Notes under the pieces: model-generated
What the model was told of the DNA's origin: nothing
What the model saw: only the letters and a program-made list of their open reading frames with translations
Databases searched by the model: none
Part shown: positions 11,899 through 15,887 of the stretch, one piece after another
How the letters are laid out: each line of letters starts with the position of its first letter
Position numbering within the stretch: the first letter of the stretch is position 1
Program-made: the position numbers and the translations under genes
NCBI GenBank assembly: GCA_003118195.1
Contig: BEXV01000257.1
Span: 126,459-142,345, forward strand
DNA from: Hemicentrotus pulcherrimus
Taxonomy: Eukaryota > Echinodermata > Echinoidea > Camarodonta > Strongylocentrotidae
Reading direction: 5' to 3'
Length of the DNA stretch: 15,887 nt

Positions 11899-14800
11899 AA
11901 AAATCCACCATAACATAGAGAACATGGAATGAATCTCAATCAAATAATGCCACAGTGGATTCTGCTAATATGCAATTCTAGCCACTCTCTGTGCATCAAT
12001 GTTTTCATCACATTTTAATATGTCATATGTCGTGACGAGCTCTTCTTTGTCAAGGCTTTTGAAGAGATCACACGAGAGAGGTGACATAAAAGATTACAGA
12101 TTCGTAGATCTCGCACGAAAACATCAGTCCACAACTTCTTCCTTTCTGTAGATTCAATCTTTCTTTAAAATAAAAGCCCGATGGAGAGACAAAGCTTTTG
12201 GTGACTTGCCATGAAACAAATCCAATTTCATTAAAGAATCAGATCTTCCAAAGACTTCCATAATATTCTTCAAATTTCATGCCGGCATTTTCAGAGCATA
12301 TTTGACAGATGCCCATTTACATGTTGTTTGTACCTTTGTATTGCAGCCTGCATGTTTGAATTTAAGCATTGCACAATTTTCTTTCCTTTTGTAATGTATG
12401 TAAGTTTGCTCTTTCTTAAGCTCTGAAAAGGTCACCCTCTTTTTAAATAAAATGAATACATAATTTAAGGAAACATACTTTAATGTAAGGAATTCATCTT
12501 AAGTTTGACGAAATGAACCAAAGTGGCAGGAATTTAATTTTATAATTATAATAATAATAATAATATTGGATATTGTTATAGTGCACGGCACCTCTACATT
12601 TTAATGTAATTTGTCCCTTTAAAAAACTGATGAACAAAAGCTCTTTGTGCGACTCACTGTTCATATTTTAAACTACATGTACAAACAAACAAAACACAGC
12701 AACAAAAAAAAATCAAATTACGCACCCCACTGCACAAATACCTTAGCCGACTCCTCCATAACCCCCGAGACAAAATTCAAATAGGAAAATATTCATAAGG
12801 GCTTTGAAAATTAGTTGTCCCTTTTTCCAGCAAAATTGAGAGCGACAAAGCAAGAAAACCTCCATTGTACTGCCAATTTGAAGGGGGAGTTTTAGCGATT
12901 GGTGCCTCATGCCGCCCCAGACAAAACCAATTTTTCAATATCTCAAACCACATGTTTTCTACATTTGACAAGGGGTGCCTTGTTCCCGCACTTAGGAGGG
13001 GATAAAAACACAAACCCAGTGGTTTTGCGGTCAGTGCGTGAATCAAACAATTATAGAATGATCATGGTTTGAGCGATAAAATCTTCCTTTTTTCCCCCTT
13101 TAAACTTGGAAAGAATTCAAAGAACAGTGATATGAGTTTTCTCTACTAATGGTATTTTTCTGCTTTTACAACATTCCTTTCCACTGAGAGAATAATAGTT
13201 CTGAAAACAAACTAATTATGATGGCACAATCTTGGAATGGATGCTTATTGTAAAGGAACTATACATTGTATGTAAATTGACATAACTGGATTCTAACAAT
13301 GCTACACACAAACATGGGCATTGTGTAGGTCTATGGTAAGTTATGTAAAACTTCATATTCAAATGAAGAGATTGTTATTTGAGCACTGATAACAGGTGCA
13401 TTTGAAAATACTTCTGGAATCATAAATGATAAATGACAAAATGCAATAACTGAAATATGTAAGAAGTACAGTTACAGTATGTTTATTTCCTTTTTTCCTT
13501 TAAAAAAACACATAGATTTTTTATTTTTTTGTATTTCTTTAGTGTTTGTTTTTAAATATATTAATTTTGTAGAAATCATGTGGGCCTATTATACCTTTAC
13601 CCAGAAACACACCTCCAAAAACAACAATGGTGGTATTCAAAGCTGCAAAGAATGCATCTACTGAAATAGTTTCTTTTACATGTAATTTTCAAAATGAAGT
13701 TCTTATTTATAAATTGTAGATGTATATTTTGTCTAAAATTAATTCTAAACATTGAACAAGACACAACACATCTTTGATAACAAAAATAAAATGAAACTGT
13801 GACAAATATAACAAGTATGGTAACCAAACACAGTTTTGTCGATAATCATAAGATGATTCATATATCATATTGTTTATTCGCCAAATCTTGTCTGACAAGG
13901 GAGCTACCTCAGAAATGAAAAAGCTTGTGCAACAAACTTCAAATGTTGATTGTACCGATCCTGAGGAATCGATAGACATGGGAAAATATTTCCTCCCTTC
14001 ATCTGAAATTATTCTTTTTCCTTCGTTCCCAGCTGACTCATCTGTCAACAACTTGTCATTCAAGAAGATGATATTCCAGCTTAAAGGAACCGGTCAAAGC
14101 TTTGAATGGGTGTTGAAAACTGACTACCAAATAGTAATGACAATTAGGAAGACGTGGTGACAACTGTATATTATTCCTAAGGAATTAATCTTTTAGTTAT
14201 GATGATATTCATAAATTAGGATACAAGTTATTTCTATTGCAGCGTGAATACAATTCTTATTATTCCTAGCTTCTAATAGCTACATGTAGAATTAAACAAT
14301 GGCCATTTCAATGTATCTTTTTTTAATCTCCATACTATCTTGAACCCCTTTTACTTCCATTCTCTGCAGAATTAGGAAACATTTGCAATTTACAAATTTA
14401 AATATTCATCCATCACTAACAGAGAAATTAATTATTACTACCTGTAATACTGTACAATGATATTTGGTTCTTGTAGTTGTGAAGTGCGTAGCAAGGCAGA
14501 AATATCAACTATCTGCTTCATCACAAAACAGGCTCATGGGATACGAGTGTGCAATTAAATGACATATCTTGATTCTCAAAAACCTCTTCCAAAGAAAATA
14601 GAATAGAGTGCAATTCTTGTCAACAGATTAATTTGAAAGCAACAATACACCATCTTTACCAGTAATCATATCTGCTTTGAAATTAAAAAAATGCATCATC
14701 AAAATTCCTCTTCACATGGACCCATCAAAGTGCACGCACACTCCAATACAGCGTACATAGCCAACAGAATACTGACGAAATCATTTTAAGATCAACTTAA

Positions 14801-15522
14801 CTCAATTTGACGAGTGATATTGTGAGAAATAAAATTCATCCCCATTGTCCTCTTAGCCCATTAAGGTAATATGGCCGCGGGCAATGTTTCCATTCCCATT
14901 ACGATGAGGGAATTGATGCGCTCGTCCCACGACATGAATTCCAATGAGAACAAATTACACGTGTCATACAACCTACCCTCCACAAAAGAGCCTAAAAATG
15001 CTGAAACGAACAAATTCCTCCAATCTGATGGATTTTTTTTCTTCTATGATATCTAATACCTAATCTTTAGTAGGATTAGTCATTTCTAGGCTTGTGATTA
15101 CTGTCTGTTCCAATTTCTCAAATTTAGTTTTTAATGTTTTGGCCCAGAAAACAAGGTCGTCCCTTCCAAGTACACTGCACTTGTGTGGGTTTTGGCAGGA
15201 ATTTGAAGGTGCATTTAGCCCTCTTTCTCTTTATAAAAACAGACAAATGAAATTTTGGTGCCAAACTTAAACATAGAGAAGCCTCAATTCTTTTCTTTAT
15301 CTCCTCATGATTCAATAGTAAATTATTGAATCTTTGCCTTTGTATTAAGTGTTGTAAAATAGGGATGTTTTGTCTATTAAACTCTACCTGTTTAACAAGT
15401 ACAAAAAAAATGCTGGTTATGATCAAACTTCATACATATATATATATATATATGTACAGATACTTGTGTGTCTTATGATGATGTTTTTGATATTTGCTTG
15501 AAGAAAATGGTATTCCCAACAT
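11899..15522. other. Long AT-rich stretch with no supported gene
   Basis: An (AAT)n-like run lies at about 12547-12566 and an (AT)n run at about 15436-15453. Open frames of 60-120 codons occur on both strands (12777-13046, 13707-14160, 14871-15056, 15124-15426), but none has a recognisable motif, start context or matched splice sites, and those near 13870-14063 overlap on both strands. It may be intron of the SRCIN1-like gene or intergenic DNA. Its upstream exons were not found here. Confidence 0.55.
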
Positions 15523-15571
15523 AAGCGGAGAGAGAAACAGAGAGCAAAGGGGGAAAGAGATAGAGAGAGAG

Positions 15572-15607
<36 letters not shown>

Positions 15608-15695
15608 ATGGGGCAAAAGAGAGTTGGAAGGGGGATGGTTGAGAGGGGGGAGGGGAAAGAGGAAGAGAAAGACATAAAGGGATATATGGAGAGAT
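15523..15695 (+). repeat. Second polypurine tract with (GA)n core
   Basis: GA-rich DNA including a pure (GA)n run near 15579-15605 and a GATAGA variant before it. The minus-strand Ser/Leu-rich open frame across it is a bias product. Confidence 0.88.
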
Positions 15696-15768
15696 CAGTT
15701 AGAGCCAAAGGCATTCACTATGAACATGATGGACAAAGAAAGCAGACAAAATATACAGTTCCTCAGGT

Positions 15769-15887
15769 AGACAAAGGAACATCCCTTAACTGCTATTTTG
15801 TAAAAATGTGTAGAACAGGTGTCACATGCATATTCACCTGTTCTACACATTTTTACATAATAGCAGTGAAGGGATGTTCCTTTGTCT
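15769..15887. repeat. Near-perfect inverted repeat (hairpin), 53-bp arms, at the window edge
   Basis: Arm 15769-15821 (AGACAAAGGAACATCCCTTA ... GTAGAACAGGTG) pairs with 15835-15887 at 51 of 53 positions around a 13-nt loop centred on ATGCAT. The two mismatches are A/C and T/A in the outer half. The right arm ends exactly at the last base of the window, so the true palindrome may be longer. It is likely a palindromic MITE. It is more perfectly paired than a typical microRNA precursor. Confidence 0.92.

Noticed and set aside
12725..12775. Minus-strand MEESAK followed by AAG|GTATTT as a possible first coding exon
   Set aside because: Six residues only, no promoter signal, and the phase cannot be tested against a neighbour.
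12777..13046. 89-codon minus frame with PLSNVENMWFEILKNWF
   Set aside because: No recognised family and no flanking signals; more likely an old repeat remnant, but I could not show it.
13707..14160. Overlapping protein-like frames on both strands
   Set aside because: Each strand mirrors the other, with no splice sites, start context or known motif.
15124..15426. 100-codon minus frame upstream of the gene
   Set aside because: Nothing like the expected N-terminal helix of the SRCIN1/SKT family, and no matched donor.
15769..15887. microRNA precursor
   Set aside because: The 53-bp stem is too long and too perfectly paired; a palindromic transposon is the simpler reading.
1..15887. CRISPR array, bacterial operon, rRNA or tRNA genes
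   Set aside because: No regularly spaced repeats with unique spacers, no ribosome-binding-site gene chains, and no complete tRNA or rRNA; the spliced exons show a eukaryotic genome.

Overview
This is a piece of animal nuclear DNA. It is AT-rich and repeat-rich, with short GC-rich exons bounded by canonical GT-AG splice sites. A tRNA-type SINE, microsatellites and small inverted-repeat elements point to a marine invertebrate deuterostome; an echinoderm, perhaps a sea urchin, is my best guess from memory of similar repeats. No bacterial or viral gene cluster is visible.

The one secure gene is on the minus strand. It is the invertebrate counterpart of the vertebrate pair SRCIN1 (p140Cap, SRC kinase signaling inhibitor 1) and KIAA1217 (SKT, sickle tail). 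I delimited eight internal coding exons: 8539-8710, 7662-7860, 6981-7272, 6033-6471, 5151-5400, 2631-2774, 1050-1155 and 214-265, read from high to low coordinate. All seven junctions are phase-compatible and give one open frame of 1,654 nt, about 551 codons. In order they encode a Ser/Arg-rich conserved lead-in, the conserved globular block of the family (GLVYLQY ... EIQDRSVLKIY), a long Pro/Gly/Arg/Gln-rich disordered region, and the start of the conserved coiled coil (SERISAMEQQIANLAG). The N-terminus lies above 8710, probably outside the window. The C-terminal coiled-coil exons lie below position 214, outside the window.

Layout: 1-213 is intron with a small inverted repeat; 214-8710 holds the eight exons and their introns. 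The introns carry a TTAA-ended MITE-like family (787-991 and 3771-4154), a roughly 740 bp fold-back element (2856-3597), a minisatellite that has copied an exon's splice donor (2287-2636), and an unexplained GC-rich island (4840-4998). From 8711 to 15887 there is no exon I can assign to this gene. That stretch holds (AT)n, two long polypurine tracts, a palindromic X-box-like site, a SINE, two weak plus-strand coding candidates, and a near-perfect 53-bp-arm hairpin that reaches the window edge.

The protein is expected to be a cytoskeletal/signalling scaffold. I found no clearly new biological system. The most interesting items are the duplicated splice donor beside a frame-neutral exon, the terminal hairpin, and the repeated T-[ML]-P-R peptide motif.
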